A stretch of DNA of 64,000 bases from Mixophyes australis (taxonomy: Eukaryota > Chordata > Amphibia > Anura > Limnodynastidae): assembly GCA_036250195.1 (NCBI GenBank), contig JAVHZZ010000001.1:400634117-400698116 (forward strand). The letters run 5' to 3'. The position numbers and the translations under genes were made by a program. The notes below the pieces were generated by a model that worked only from the letters and a program-made list of their open reading frames with translations, was not told the DNA's origin and did not search any database. Of the stretch, positions 23,430 to 33,059 are shown one piece after another (position 1 is the first letter of the stretch; each line of letters opens with the position of its first letter).

Positions 23430-24060
23430 CTGCTCCTCCATCCTCTCCATCATATACATGTTGGAGTTTTAGCGTGTGACAACCTCTTGTTTTTGATAAT
23501 GTCAGTGCATTTTGAATATTTTTCAATTTGCCCCACACCACTGAATGTACTTTATCTATGATACGCATCTATCTATCTTGACTGCGTAGTGTGGTGGCCC
23601 CGGTACACAATTTGGTACCGAGGCCACAATATAATTAAAAAATCGGGCATCAACTGTCAACGTTGTTTAATATCTGATACACCTAAATATGGACTGCACA
23701 GTGGAGTGGCCCCGGTAGTAAATTTGGTGCCGGGGCCACAATACCTCCTCCAACTTCCAAGTGTAGTGTTTATAAAGACAGACAGCGGCGAAGTGTTATT
23801 AGTTGACTTTCTTAACCCTAAAATTGTCCCTGTTGCAAATATTCGTGCAATGGACAGTTACTTTTTTATTGAAAGACTCAAGCTTTCAAGTGTAGTGTTT
23901 ATAAAATATAAACAACAATACAGTAGTTTTAGAGCACGTCAATACCTCTTGTTTTAAATTATGACAGGGCATTTTACTTTTGGTTTAATTTCTTGAATTT
24001 TTTTAAATTTGGTTTTACTTTTTGAACATGGCAAACGACTGTTGATTGGTCATATAATGC
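23430..24060 (-). pseudogene. Decayed transposase-derived segments in the hAT1 3' region
   Basis: Several short pieces match the intact transposase coding region in the same orientation. 23430-23500 ('gctgctcctccatcctctcc' through 'gacaacctcttgttt') parallels 25301-25370. 24027-24044 ('catggcaaacgactgttg') is identical to 26124-26141. The phrases around 23606-23640 and 23716-23745 ('ttggtaccgaggccacaat', 'ttggtgccggggccacaat') resemble 25977-26000. This looks like an old, deletion-ridden transposase copy retained downstream of the functional gene. Confidence 0.6.
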
Positions 24061-24141
24061 AAAAAAAAAAGTTCCAAGATGGAATTGTCCTTGGGCCCTC
24101 ACACCCACCCTTATGTTGTTGAAATAGGACATGCACACTTT

Positions 24142-24205
24142 AACAAACCAATCATTTCAGCGACAGGGCCTACCAAACAACTTTGGCTGAAATGATTGGT
24201 TTGTT
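24142..24205. other. Perfect 20-bp hairpin downstream of the transposase stop
   Basis: Arms 24142-24161 and 24186-24205 are exact complements (aacaaaccaatcatttcagc / gctgaaatgattggtttgtt) around a 24-base loop. The hairpin lies about 55 bases 3' of the minus-strand stop codon, so it would be in the transcript's 3' region. The same 20-bp arms occur in hAT2 at 36871-36890 and 36915-36934. A role in 3'-end formation, RNA stability or transposase binding is possible but unproven. Confidence 0.85.
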
Positions 24206-24260
24206 TGGGCCCCCACACCAAAAAAGCTATTCATCTCTCCCTGTACAGACTAAACAGGCT

Positions 24261-26900
24261 CTACTGAGGCAAGATGTCGTCCTCATCCTCAACCTCTGAT
24301 TCCTCTCCCCCTACAGTGTGTACTTCCTCCTCATCAGACATTAGCAATTCGTCCCCGCTGGACTCCACAACCACAGGTCCCTCTGTAGTATCTGGAGGGC
24401 AGTGCTGTACTTCATTGAGGAATTGATTATTCCTTTTTATAAACATCATTTTTTCAACGTTGTGAGGAAGCAACCTCCTTCGCCGCTCACTGACCAGGTT
24501 CCCCGCTGCACTAAAAACTCTTTCCGAGTACACACTGGAGGGGGGACAACTCAGGTAAAATAGAGCCAGTTTGTACAGGGGCTTCCAAACTGCCTTTTTT
24601 TCCTGCCAGTAACAATATGGACTGTCTGACATGTCTACTTGGATGGTGTCAGCAAAGTAATCATCCACAATTTTTTCTATTGTCACAGCATCCAATGCAG
24701 CGAGAGTAGACATGTCTGCAATGGTTGGCAGGTCCTTCAGTCCGGACCAGATGTTCTCAGCATCCCCGCCAGTGCCTCTTTTGGGAAAACTGAGTTTTTT
24801 CCTCGCAGCCATAGATGTGGAAGAAAATGAGGGTGGAGCTGTTGGCATGTCACGGTCCTCTTCAGAGGACAATCTCCTGACCAGCAGGTCTTTGCACCGC
24901 TGTAGACTTGTGTCCGCCGGAAACAGCGACACAACATATGCTTTAAACCGAGGATCGAGCACGGTGGCCAGAATGTATTCCTCTGACTTTAAAAGAGTGA
25001 CCACCCTCGGATCCTGGCAAAGCGTACGAAGGGCTACATCCACAAGAGCTACATGCTTGGTGTAATTGCAATGGCTTACCAGCTCCTCCCTCACTTTCTC
25101 CAGCTGCTTCTGCAACAGCCTGATCAGGGGAATGACCTGACTCAAGCTGGCAGTGTCGGAACTGACTTCTCGTGTGGCAAGTTCAAATGGCTGCAGAACC
25201 TTGCACAACACGGAAATCAGTCTCCACTGCGCTTGACTGAGGCGCATCCCCACTCCTTTGCCTATGTCGTAGGTGGCTGTGTAGGCCTGAATGGCCTTTT
25301 GCTGCTCCTTCATCCTCTGCAGCATATAGAGGGTGGAGTTCCAGCGCGTCACAACCTCTTGTTTGAGGTGATGGCAGGGCAGGTTCATGGTTTTTTGATG
25401 TGCCTCTAGTCTGCGGTAGGCACTGGCTGAATGCCGAAAGTGTCCAGCAATTTTGCGCGCCACCGCAAGCATCTCCTGCACACCCCTGTCACTCTTGAGG
25501 TAATGCTGCACCACCAAATTAATGGTGTGGGCAAAACATGGGACGTGCTGGAAATTGCCCATATTTAATGCCCGCACAATGTTACTGGCATTGTCTGACA
25601 CCACAAATCCCCATGAGAGTCTAAGTGGGGTAAGCCACTGGGAGATAATTTCCCTCATTTTCTCTAATATGTTGTCAGCGTTGTGCCTCTTATTAAAGCC
25701 TGTAATACACAATGTTGCCTGCCTTTGCACGAGCAGCCATTTTGTAGTTGCTGCTACTGATGCAGCTGTTGCTGTTGCTGCGGAAGGGGATGCATCTACC
25801 CAGTGGGCTGTCACAGTCATATAGTCCTTCGTTTGCCCAGAACCACTTGTCCACATGTCCGTGGTTAAGTGGACAGTGGGTACAACCACATTTTTTAGAG
25901 CACTGAGGACACTTGATCGTACTTCTCTGTACATCTTTGGTATCGCCTGCCTAGTGAAGTGGAATCTCGACGGGATTTGGTACCGGGGACACAATACCTC
26001 CATCAACCCTCTAAATCCCACTCCACTGATGGCGGACACCGGGCGCACGTCTAACACCAACATTGCAGTTACAGCCGCAGTTATACGCTTTGCAATAGGG
26101 TGACTACTATCGTATTTTGTGGTCATGGCAAACGACTGTTGGACGGTCAATTGTTTTGTGAAAGACTTAGCGGTCTTACGACTTCCCCTCTGGGAAGATG
26201 ACCGACTAACAGCAGCAACAGCAGCAGTGGCAGTAGTAGGCGTACCGCTGCAGGATTCCTCGGATGAATCCCGTATTGAGGAGGACTCAGTCTGGCTGCT
26301 GACTTGGGCTGCAGGACTGAATCTGATGGAGATTGTGGAGGAAGTTGACGAGGAGGGTGTTGCTGGTGTGTATCCAACTGGACCACGGGATTTAGGTGTC
26401 CCTGTACCGATGAGGGTCCTAGCCCCAGTTCCTGAACTAACCACTGAACTATGAAGGTTCTTCAGGTGACGTATAAGGGAGGATGTTCCTAGGTGGGCAA
26501 GATCCTTACCCCTGCTTATTTGAGCTTTACATAAGCTACATATGGCCATACATTGGTTGTCTGGATTTGGATAAAAATAACTCCAGACCGAAGAGGTGCA
26601 TTTTTTGGTCTTCTGACCAGGCATGACGATGGGCTTTTTCATCCCATGGACATCAGCTGTTTCCCCCCCTGGTGCCTCATTTACAATAACCACATCACCA
26701 TCCTCATCATCAAGTTCCTCCACAGCGCCAGCTACATCATCAATAGCCTCCTCCCGAGCCACCTCTTCCCGTACAGTGATGGGAAGGTCAGGCTTGACAA
26801 CCACCAACATCCTTGGACTCGCCTTGTGGATTTGTGATAATTTCTCTTTAGAAGGCAGAGTTGTTTGCTGTTTTGTTGCTGACAGCATAACTCTCTTCAA
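24261..26900 (-). CDS. hAT-family transposase with BED zinc finger
   Basis: An uninterrupted 879-residue frame, a usual to slightly long length for this class. The N-terminal 85 residues are acidic/basic linker. A BED-type zinc finger spans roughly 101-152 with ligands C121, C124, H145 and H150 (CSLC...HLKNLH). A Ser/Thr-rich linker follows. The RNase H-like core shows TTDMW (D348), VVSDNAS (D436), CFAHTINL (455-462) and TRWNST (near 519). The C-terminal hATC dimerisation block, about 764-823, has YSERVFSAAGN; its glutamate (near 793) fits the third catalytic residue by analogy with Hermes. An acidic tail ends DEDDILPQ. The family cuts and pastes DNA in the nucleus, making 8-bp duplications. 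The true start may lie upstream if the adjacent ORF is fused. Confidence 0.93.
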   Translation of the reverse strand: MKRVMLSATKQQTTLPSKEKLSQIHKASPRMLVVVKPDLPITVREEVAREEAIDDVAGAVEELDDEDGDVVIVNEAPGGETADVHGMKKPIVMPGQKTKKCTSSVWSYFYPNPDNQCMAICSLCKAQISRGKDLAHLGTSSLIRHLKNLHSSVVSSGTGARTLIGTGTPKSRGPVGYTPATPSSSTSSTISIRFSPAAQVSSQTESSSIRDSSEESCSGTPTTATAAVAAVSRSSSQRGSRKTAKSFTKQLTVQQSFAMTTKYDSSHPIAKRITAAVTAMLVLDVRPVSAISGVGFRGLMEVLCPRYQIPSRFHFTRQAIPKMYREVRSSVLSALKNVVVPTVHLTTDMWTSGSGQTKDYMTVTAHWVDASPSAATATAASVAATTKWLLVQRQATLCITGFNKRHNADNILEKMREIISQWLTPLRLSWGFVVSDNASNIVRALNMGNFQHVPCFAHTINLVVQHYLKSDRGVQEMLAVARKIAGHFRHSASAYRRLEAHQKTMNLPCHHLKQEVVTRWNSTLYMLQRMKEQQKAIQAYTATYDIGKGVGMRLSQAQWRLISVLCKVLQPFELATREVSSDTASLSQVIPLIRLLQKQLEKVREELVSHCNYTKHVALVDVALRTLCQDPRVVTLLKSEEYILATVLDPRFKAYVVSLFPADTSLQRCKDLLVRRLSSEEDRDMPTAPPSFSSTSMAARKKLSFPKRGTGGDAENIWSGLKDLPTIADMSTLAALDAVTIEKIVDDYFADTIQVDMSDSPYCYWQEKKAVWKPLYKLALFYLSCPPSSVYSERVFSAAGNLVSERRRRLLPHNVEKMMFIKRNNQFLNEVQHCPPDTTEGPVVVESSGDELLMSDEEEVHTVGGEESEVEDEDDILPQ

Positions 26901-27268
26901 TTTTTTGTAGGGGGGGGAGGAGGAGGAGGGCTAAGATCCGTGGGTGAAGCTGAACCACTAGTCATGAACACGGGCCAGGGCCTAAGCCGTTCCTTGCCAC
27001 TCCGTGTCGTAAATGGCATATTGGCAACTTTACGTTTCTCCTCAGATGATTTTAAGTTTCTCTTTTTGCTACTTTTTCTTAACTTGGGCTTTTTGGATTT
27101 TACATGCCCGGTACTACGAGATTGGGCATCGGGCTTGGAAGACGACGTTGATGGCATTTCATCGTCTATGTCATGACTAGTGGCAGCAGCTTCAGCATTA
27201 GGAGGAAGTGGGTCTTGATCTTTCCCTACTTTATCCTCCAAATTTTTGGTCTCCATTATATGTAGCAC
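26897..27268 (-). CDS. Upstream ORF of hAT1, probable N-terminal transposase extension
   Basis: A 123-codon frame directly upstream of the transposase; its stop overlaps the first transposase codon by four bases. It is Ser/Lys-rich, with basic stretches (KSKKPKL, KSSKKRNLK) that look like nuclear localisation signals, and ends in a proline run encoded by the G-run at 26910-26917. The corresponding frame in hAT2 (38055-38290) keeps almost the same residues, which argues that it is or was coding. The G-run is 8 bases here and 10 in hAT2, so a slip of one base, or splicing or frameshifting, could join it to the transposase. A separate small protein is the alternative. No catalytic domain is seen. 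Confidence 0.55.
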   Translation of the reverse strand: MLHIMETKNLEDKVGKDQDPLPPNAEAAATSHDIDDEMPSTSSSKPDAQSRSTGHVKSKKPKLRKSSKKRNLKSSEEKRKVANMPFTTRSGKERLRPWPVFMTSGSASPTDLSPPPPPPPTKN

Positions 27269-27270
27269 AA

Positions 27271-28215
27271 GATACTGCAGAATGTGTGAACTTGGTAATA
27301 TTGCAGTACCAATGGACTTATACTGCTGGATTGGTTTTGCAAATTTGGTTATAATTATATATTTTTTTTTAAATTTTTAATTTTTAATTTTTTTTTACTT
27401 TTTTTTTTTTTTTAAAAAACTTGGGAATAATGGGGAAATAACTATGCCCTTAGAAGCACAGAGCACAGGACACAGCACCACTGGACTGAACAGGACACGG
27501 CACAGGACCCAGCAGCACTACGGAACTCAGCAGGACAGAGCACAGGACACAGCACCACTGGACTGATACTGCAGAATGTGTGAACTTTGTAATATTGCAG
27601 TACCAATGGACTTATACTGCTGGATTGGTTTTGCAAATTTGGTTATAATTATATTTTTATTTTTTTATTTTTAATGTTTTATTTTTTTTTACTTTTTTTT
27701 TATTTTTTAAAAACTTGGGAATAATGGGGAAATAACTATGCCCTTAGAAGCACAGAGCACAGGACACAGCACCACTGGACTGAACAGGACATGGCACAGG
27801 ACCCAGCAGCACTACGGAACTCAGCAGGACAGAGCACAGGACACAGCACCACTGGACTGATACTGCAGAATGTGTGAACTTTGTAATATATATTGCAGTA
27901 CCACTGGACTTTTACTGCTGAATGTGTGAACTTGGTAATATTGCAGTACCAATGGGCTTATACTGCAGGATTGGTTGTGCAAATTTTGTGGTAGTTGAAA
28001 AAAATTAAATTAGTTTTTGGTATTTTTTTAAATAACTTTTTTTTACTTTTTTAAACACAGGGGAATATTGGGGAAATAACTATGCCCTTAGAAGCACAGA
28101 GCACAGGACACAGCACCACTGGACTGAACAGGACACAGCACAGGACCCAGCAGCACCACTGACCTCAGAAGGACAGAGCACAGCACACAGCACCACTGGA
28201 CTGATACTGCAGAAC
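27271..28215. repeat. 294-bp tandem repeats at the 5' side of hAT1
   Basis: The anchor 'gatactgcagaatgtgtgaa' occurs at 27271, 27565 and 27859, a 294-bp spacing, followed by a partial unit from about 27910. Each unit has a T-rich segment, then 'aataatggggaaataactat', then blocks of 'gcacagagcacaggacacag' type. hAT2 has the same organisation at about 39391-40080. Position just upstream of the ORFs makes promoter or subterminal transposase-binding function plausible. Confidence 0.9.
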
Positions 28216-28527
28216 ACAGCACAGCACAGCACAGCACAGAACTAAACAGCACAGCACAGAACTAAACAGCACAGCACGAGATCTACCAGGACAGAGGACC
28301 ACCTAACACACCCTCCCTCTACCCTGATCAATGCCCGAGTGAAGATGGCGGTGACTAGCGGGGAATTTATAGGATCCGAGTATCGCGAGATCCGACAACG
28401 GGATTATGAGTCAGAGCCTCAGTTTCAGATTTGAATTTGGCGCCAATACCCGGATCTGACTCGGATCGGCAACGTTCGGGTGGGCTCGGATTTCAGAAAT
28501 CCGAGTGCGCTCATCCCTAGTTTAAAC

Positions 28528-28958
28528 TAGTCTATTTACATTACACAGACAGTATCATTTTAAACATTTATACCCCAACATCGCTAACTAGAGTACGCAA
28601 TGTGTGATCCCTTCGGCGAACGAACCGAACAACTCCGGATAAATAGGGGATTAAAATGATACTAAACATGACATATTTCCTGTAACCTGAACCTTAAATA
28701 TCACTAAAGTGTACATATAACCTTATAATATATATAACTATAAACCAAATACCATCTGCTCATAAACGACTGTGGAATGGAACCATTATGCATATAATAT
28801 ATATAAATAAAAGAACGTGAGAGTGCGAGTGTATGCGCGCGTATTTTGTCGTGCGATCGCGCCATGACACGTAACACGTGGTGTACTGATCGCAATCGCA
28901 CGGTAAAACAATATTAATCAATATACTTTCTTTTATCCAATTTTACAACTTCGACAGT
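28528..28958 (-). mobile_element. Probable solo LTR, upstream part
   Basis: Continues the sequence interrupted by hAT1. On the minus strand it would begin TGTCGAAGTTGTAAAATTGG at about 28958 and contains a CpG-rich stretch (28820-28905, with 'gcgcgcgtattttgtcgtgc') suited to a U3-like region. The target duplication gtttaaac joins it exactly to 21826. TG...CA ends are present, but no LTR target duplication was confirmed. Confidence 0.4.
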
Positions 28959-30576
28959 TTATTTATATAGCATCACCATATTTCGCTGCGTATTACACAT
29001 GAAATAAGTGTCACTTTATGAGCAGTACATAAGGAATAAAGTTCAAAGCAAATAGGTGGTCAAAATATGATATGATGATGTACTTTTAGTTGAGGTGGCT
29101 GCTTTTTCCTTATTCATTTAAACACAATAAGATTGTTCAAACACAATAAGACAGTTCAAAATACATTAGGCGTCTACAGTTGTTTATTTAAAAAAAGACG
29201 AAAAAAAAGTAGGTCAAAACAGTTATTTTCAGTTATTTAACTTTAATAACTTCTTGCCACAATTCTGAAAAATGAATAACGACGTGAACTGTGCAAGGAT
29301 TGATCTATTCACTTATGTCTGCTCTATGGTATGTACACAATTTGCATTATTAAATGGAGTAAAATACACTTATGCATTTCTATATATTAGTTTTCTTCTC
29401 AGATACAGTGTCTTAGTCTATAACTCTGACATTTTGCCAGTTTGACTAGTTGAACTATTCACATTAAACTAATGCATCAAATATAGAGCTAGGATGAAAA
29501 ATCAAGTCAACAGACATTGGTGTGCATCACCTATTTAGCTTCAGTAATTAAATTCTCACTCACTTCTCACACAGCTATGGCAGAGGGAAGGGATTTCTGC
29601 CTCTATCTGTGAACTGCAGTTCCTAGGCAACCAAAGCATGGACATATTATTTCAATTAGAAATAAACCTGCTCTCAAAATAAATGAATTTTCTTGGGTAT
29701 GGTACCATGAATTTCCTTATTAAATAGAGAGCATATACCAGCCTGTACTTTAAACTATATAAAATCAAACAGAATATTCATATTTTTTCTCTGAGGTTAC
29801 TGTAATCAATTTTCATGTTACAGTTCATTTGTTGAAATTCAGCTACACATTTTCTAAAACAGAAGGTAGAGATGATAGAAATCTTCAAAACTGTTCTGCA
29901 GAATATTTGTCTCATTCAGATTTTTCCAAAAAAATGTTGGAGTTTTCCCTGGTGGAATGTGACCTTCATAGTTCCCAATCCTCCTCCAACCACTCCACAT
30001 GGTAGAATTAATGGATTATCATCATCCCAGCTCTATCTATAGACTATAAATTCCCTGATATGCAAATGTACAAATACATTGGAACCATTCCACAGAATGG
30101 TAAACAAAACCAGCCTTTTCCACCACGAAAATTGACTTGTGCGAAATTGCACAGCAATGTCACTCATCTCTAGTTGTAAGGAAGTAACGGGATATAATAT
30201 TGATTTTTGGAATTTTTAAACTGTGCATCATTCCCTTTCAATCATTTGCTAACATGAATTAAAATTTCAAAACAACATTAATCCACATCAACCAATGAAA
30301 CCCTTGCTTTGGTTGATGTACCTTGCGCTAGATCAAAGCTGTTTGCTGATTGTTTGCTACAAGCTACAAAGCTGTTCAAGTCTGAGCATAAATTAATAAA
30401 TAACCCGTATTCTGTCTTTGCGGCTGATTTAGAGTTGAATGTAAGCTTGCCCTTTGGCGCATGTACAAATATGCGCCTGCAAGCTTATGTACATCTGTAA
30501 TTAGAGTTATACGCATTTTAAGATATGCGTAATCTTAAATCAAATGTATAGATATGTCCGTAGCAAATATACAGCA
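28959..30576. other. AT-rich DNA, no gene recognised
   Basis: No open frame beyond about 65 codons and no element termini recognised. Confidence 0.5.
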
Positions 30577-30710
30577 ATTATCATCATCATCATCATCACC
30601 ATTTATTTATATAGCGCCACTGATTCCGCAGCACTGTACAGAGAACTCACTCACATCAGTCCCTGCCCCATTGGAGCTTACAGTCTAAATTCCCTAACAT
30701 ACACACAGAC

Positions 30711-30741
<31 letters not shown>

Positions 30742-30815
30742 CTAGGGTCAATTTTGATAGCAGCCAATTAACCTACTAGTATGTTTTTGGAGTGTGGGAG
30801 GAAACTGGAGCACTT
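30577..30815 (-). mobile_element. SINE-like repeat with L2-type tail (copy 2)
   Basis: Starts with (ATC)n and 'accatttatttatatagcgc', then 'gattccgcagcactgtacag', 'catcagtccctgccccattg', an (AG)n tract at 30715-30740, and 'tgtttttggagtgtgggagg'. The microsatellite at the low-coordinate end is the 3' tail, so the element reads on the minus strand. A tiny tail-only fragment of similar type is at about 60426-60452. Confidence 0.75.
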
Positions 30816-31158
30816 ACTCCTAGTTGTAGCACTCCTCTGCTCTCAGCTCTCCCCTACAGCGCATTTCCCCTCCCCTATCCCTGGCCTGCTGTGTGCTTTA
30901 TAATTATCAATCTACTTACCTGTCCTGTGGAGAGGTACAGGTGATTCCATAGCATCAGCAGCAAAACTTAGTCTCATGACAGGATATATTGGTCATGCCT
31001 TACTCACAAAACCAAACTCCACAGTACATTGACGTCTGACATTGAAACAGAGTATAGTATTGTCTGATTATCCCAGTTCCCATCCCCACAGCTGCAGTGA
31101 AAAGCAGTGCAATGCAGAGCAGGATGGATACCGGGGTACCTGGGACAGAAAAGATAAA
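30816..31158. other. Spacer without recognised features
   Basis: Slightly GC-richer than its surroundings; nothing else is identifiable. Confidence 0.35.
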
Positions 31159-31161
31159 CTA

Positions 31162-31495
31162 GGGCCTGATTCATTAAGGATCTTAACTTAAGAAACTTCT
31201 TATTTAAGTCCCCTGGACAAAACCATGTTGCAATGGAAGGGGGTGCAAATTAGTATTCTGTTTTGCACATAAGTTAAATACTGACTATTTTTTCATGTAG
31301 CACACAAATATCAACTTTAAATTTCAGTGTACAAATAAGCTATCAAGTATTTGTGTGCTACATGAAAAAACAGTCAGTATTTAACTTATGTGCAAAACAG
31401 AATACTAATTTGCACCCCTTGCATTGTAACATGGTTTTGTCCAGTAGACTTAAATAAGACGTTTCTTAAGTTAAGATCCTTAATGAATCAGGCCC
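31162..31495. mobile_element. 334-bp near-perfect hairpin MITE (family B), CTA-flanked
   Basis: The arms 'gggcctgattcattaaggat' and 'atccttaatgaatcaggccc' pair along nearly the entire element: 'gcacataagttaaatactga' against 'cagtatttaacttatgtgc', and 'atgtagcacacaaatatc' against the matching 'gtgtgctacatg'. A second copy is at 62321-62650. Both copies are flanked by CTA on both sides (31159-31161 and 31496-31498 here), which suggests a 3-bp target duplication as in PIF/Harbinger elements. No ORF. Confidence 0.9.
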
Positions 31496-31498
31496 CTA

Positions 31499-32434
31499 GT
31501 GTAGTTTTCCTGTGGGCAGCAGGCTGTATGTCTATGATGAACACAAAATGTGAAAATGGACTATTCACAATATATGCAACATGATCCTATTGAGTCGTTC
31601 TTTTAAACATCATTATGTGTGTTCCTAGAATGGTGAATGTAAAACAGGCACTGGTAATATGTTAGTAGAAAATATTAATGGTTAATAATTAATGAAATAC
31701 TTGTTGAGAAAGTCAGTCTGGCATAGTTTGAGTCTTTCTAAGTGTATTAAGAGGAGGTGGGTCTATAATACGGCAGACAGCTTTTGAGTAGCAGCAAAAT
31801 ACAGGGAATGCATGGGAAAGGAAATAGCTACGAGTATACATTCACAATATCACGAGTTTAGAAAAGACAAAGTTTCAGAAAAAAAAAAAAAAAACTTTGG
31901 ACAGTACTGTTATTTACTGTAGCTTTTAATGTTAAATAGCTCCAAGCCAAATATAATTTACATTATAAAGAGGTCAAAATTGATCATAACCTAGTGATAT
32001 GGTTGAATCACAGAGAGGAAAAACCACAATTCCAAAGAAACGCTTAGAATTATGGGAACTACTATTCACAGATTTTTGCCACCAGCCAAAATAAAGAATA
32101 TGAGAATTCAAGCGTACAGTGTTTTCCCTGCATAAATCGCTGGCAGTATTTCAGAAAAGCAACATGTGCAATGCTAAAATATTTTGACACTCTAAGAGCA
32201 GAAAAGCTCCTGGCAATAAATTGTGACAGAAAACAATGTAAAAATAGCAGAACAGGTAGAGTAGGGAAATTAGTGCCTGGTTGTTCTATTAAGCACATGC
32301 ATATCTACAGACTTCAAATATGTAAATAAATAATAGTATCTCCACGCCTGAAATACAACTATGCCGCAATATAATATTTAATCTTCATTTTCAATATTTG
32401 CATTATGCAACAAATATCACTGCATATATGTATG

Positions 32435-32487
<53 letters not shown>

Positions 32488-33059
32488 CAGCATTCATCTT
32501 GAACTGCATCCTATAATTTTCATATAATAAAGTGTAAAGAAAAGAAAATATAGTCCGGTGCTCTGAAACAATATATATAAATCACTAGTGATTCCTACTG
32601 ATTCTAATTTGTTTTTGGGAGTCAGAACTAACCCCTCATGGCTTGCTGCATAAGTTGAAAATGAAGACTCAGGAAGACCATAAGCCGAATGACCATAAAT
32701 GCATTTGCATCAAATCATGCACTTGCCTATTAAGGGTTAAGTCCACTGCATGCTCCATCCAATAGAATCACAGGTAAGGGGGGCTTGCAGCTTCACTATA
32801 TATTGTTCCGCCAGTGTAGGCTGAGCCTCTCTTTGCTTTGAAAATTTCCTCCTATCCTCCTTTGGATGTGCAGGAATTCTATGGTCATATTAGGCATTTA
32901 ATAAAACATTTTTCTTTCCCTTTAAAGAACAGGCACAGTTTGGCAGGAAAGCTTTTGCAGTCAGTGACTAATACATATGGTGCTATCGCTGATTGGCTGC
33001 AGGTCACTGTCCCTTTCGAAGCACCCTGGCTCTTGGTCCCTTTGTATGGGTGATCCCAT
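31499..33059. other. AT-rich DNA with a (TA)n microsatellite
   Basis: Includes a (TA)n run at 32442-32486. No coding sequence recognised; the 78-codon minus-strand frame near 32062-32298 has no similarity I know. Confidence 0.5.

Larger units (their letters stand above)
21835..28519 (-). mobile_element. Complete hAT transposon hAT1, probably autonomous
   Basis: A 6,685-bp element beginning 'tagggatgtgcac' and ending 'gtgcgctcatcccta', imperfect inverted repeats. It is flanked by the perfect 8-bp duplication gtttaaac at 21827-21834 and 28520-28527. Eight-base duplications and a BED-domain transposase with a C-terminal hATC domain define the hAT superfamily. Order on the minus strand: right terminus, 294-bp tandem repeats, upstream ORF, 879-codon transposase, 20-bp hairpin, decayed transposase-like segments, 79-bp minisatellite, left terminus. 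The complete ends, exact duplication and intact long frame suggest a young insertion. It lies in LTR-like DNA. Confidence 0.95.

Noticed and set aside
24639..26910. Plus-strand frames opposite the hAT1 transposase (81-118 codons)
   Set aside because: Antisense shadows of the minus-strand coding sequence.
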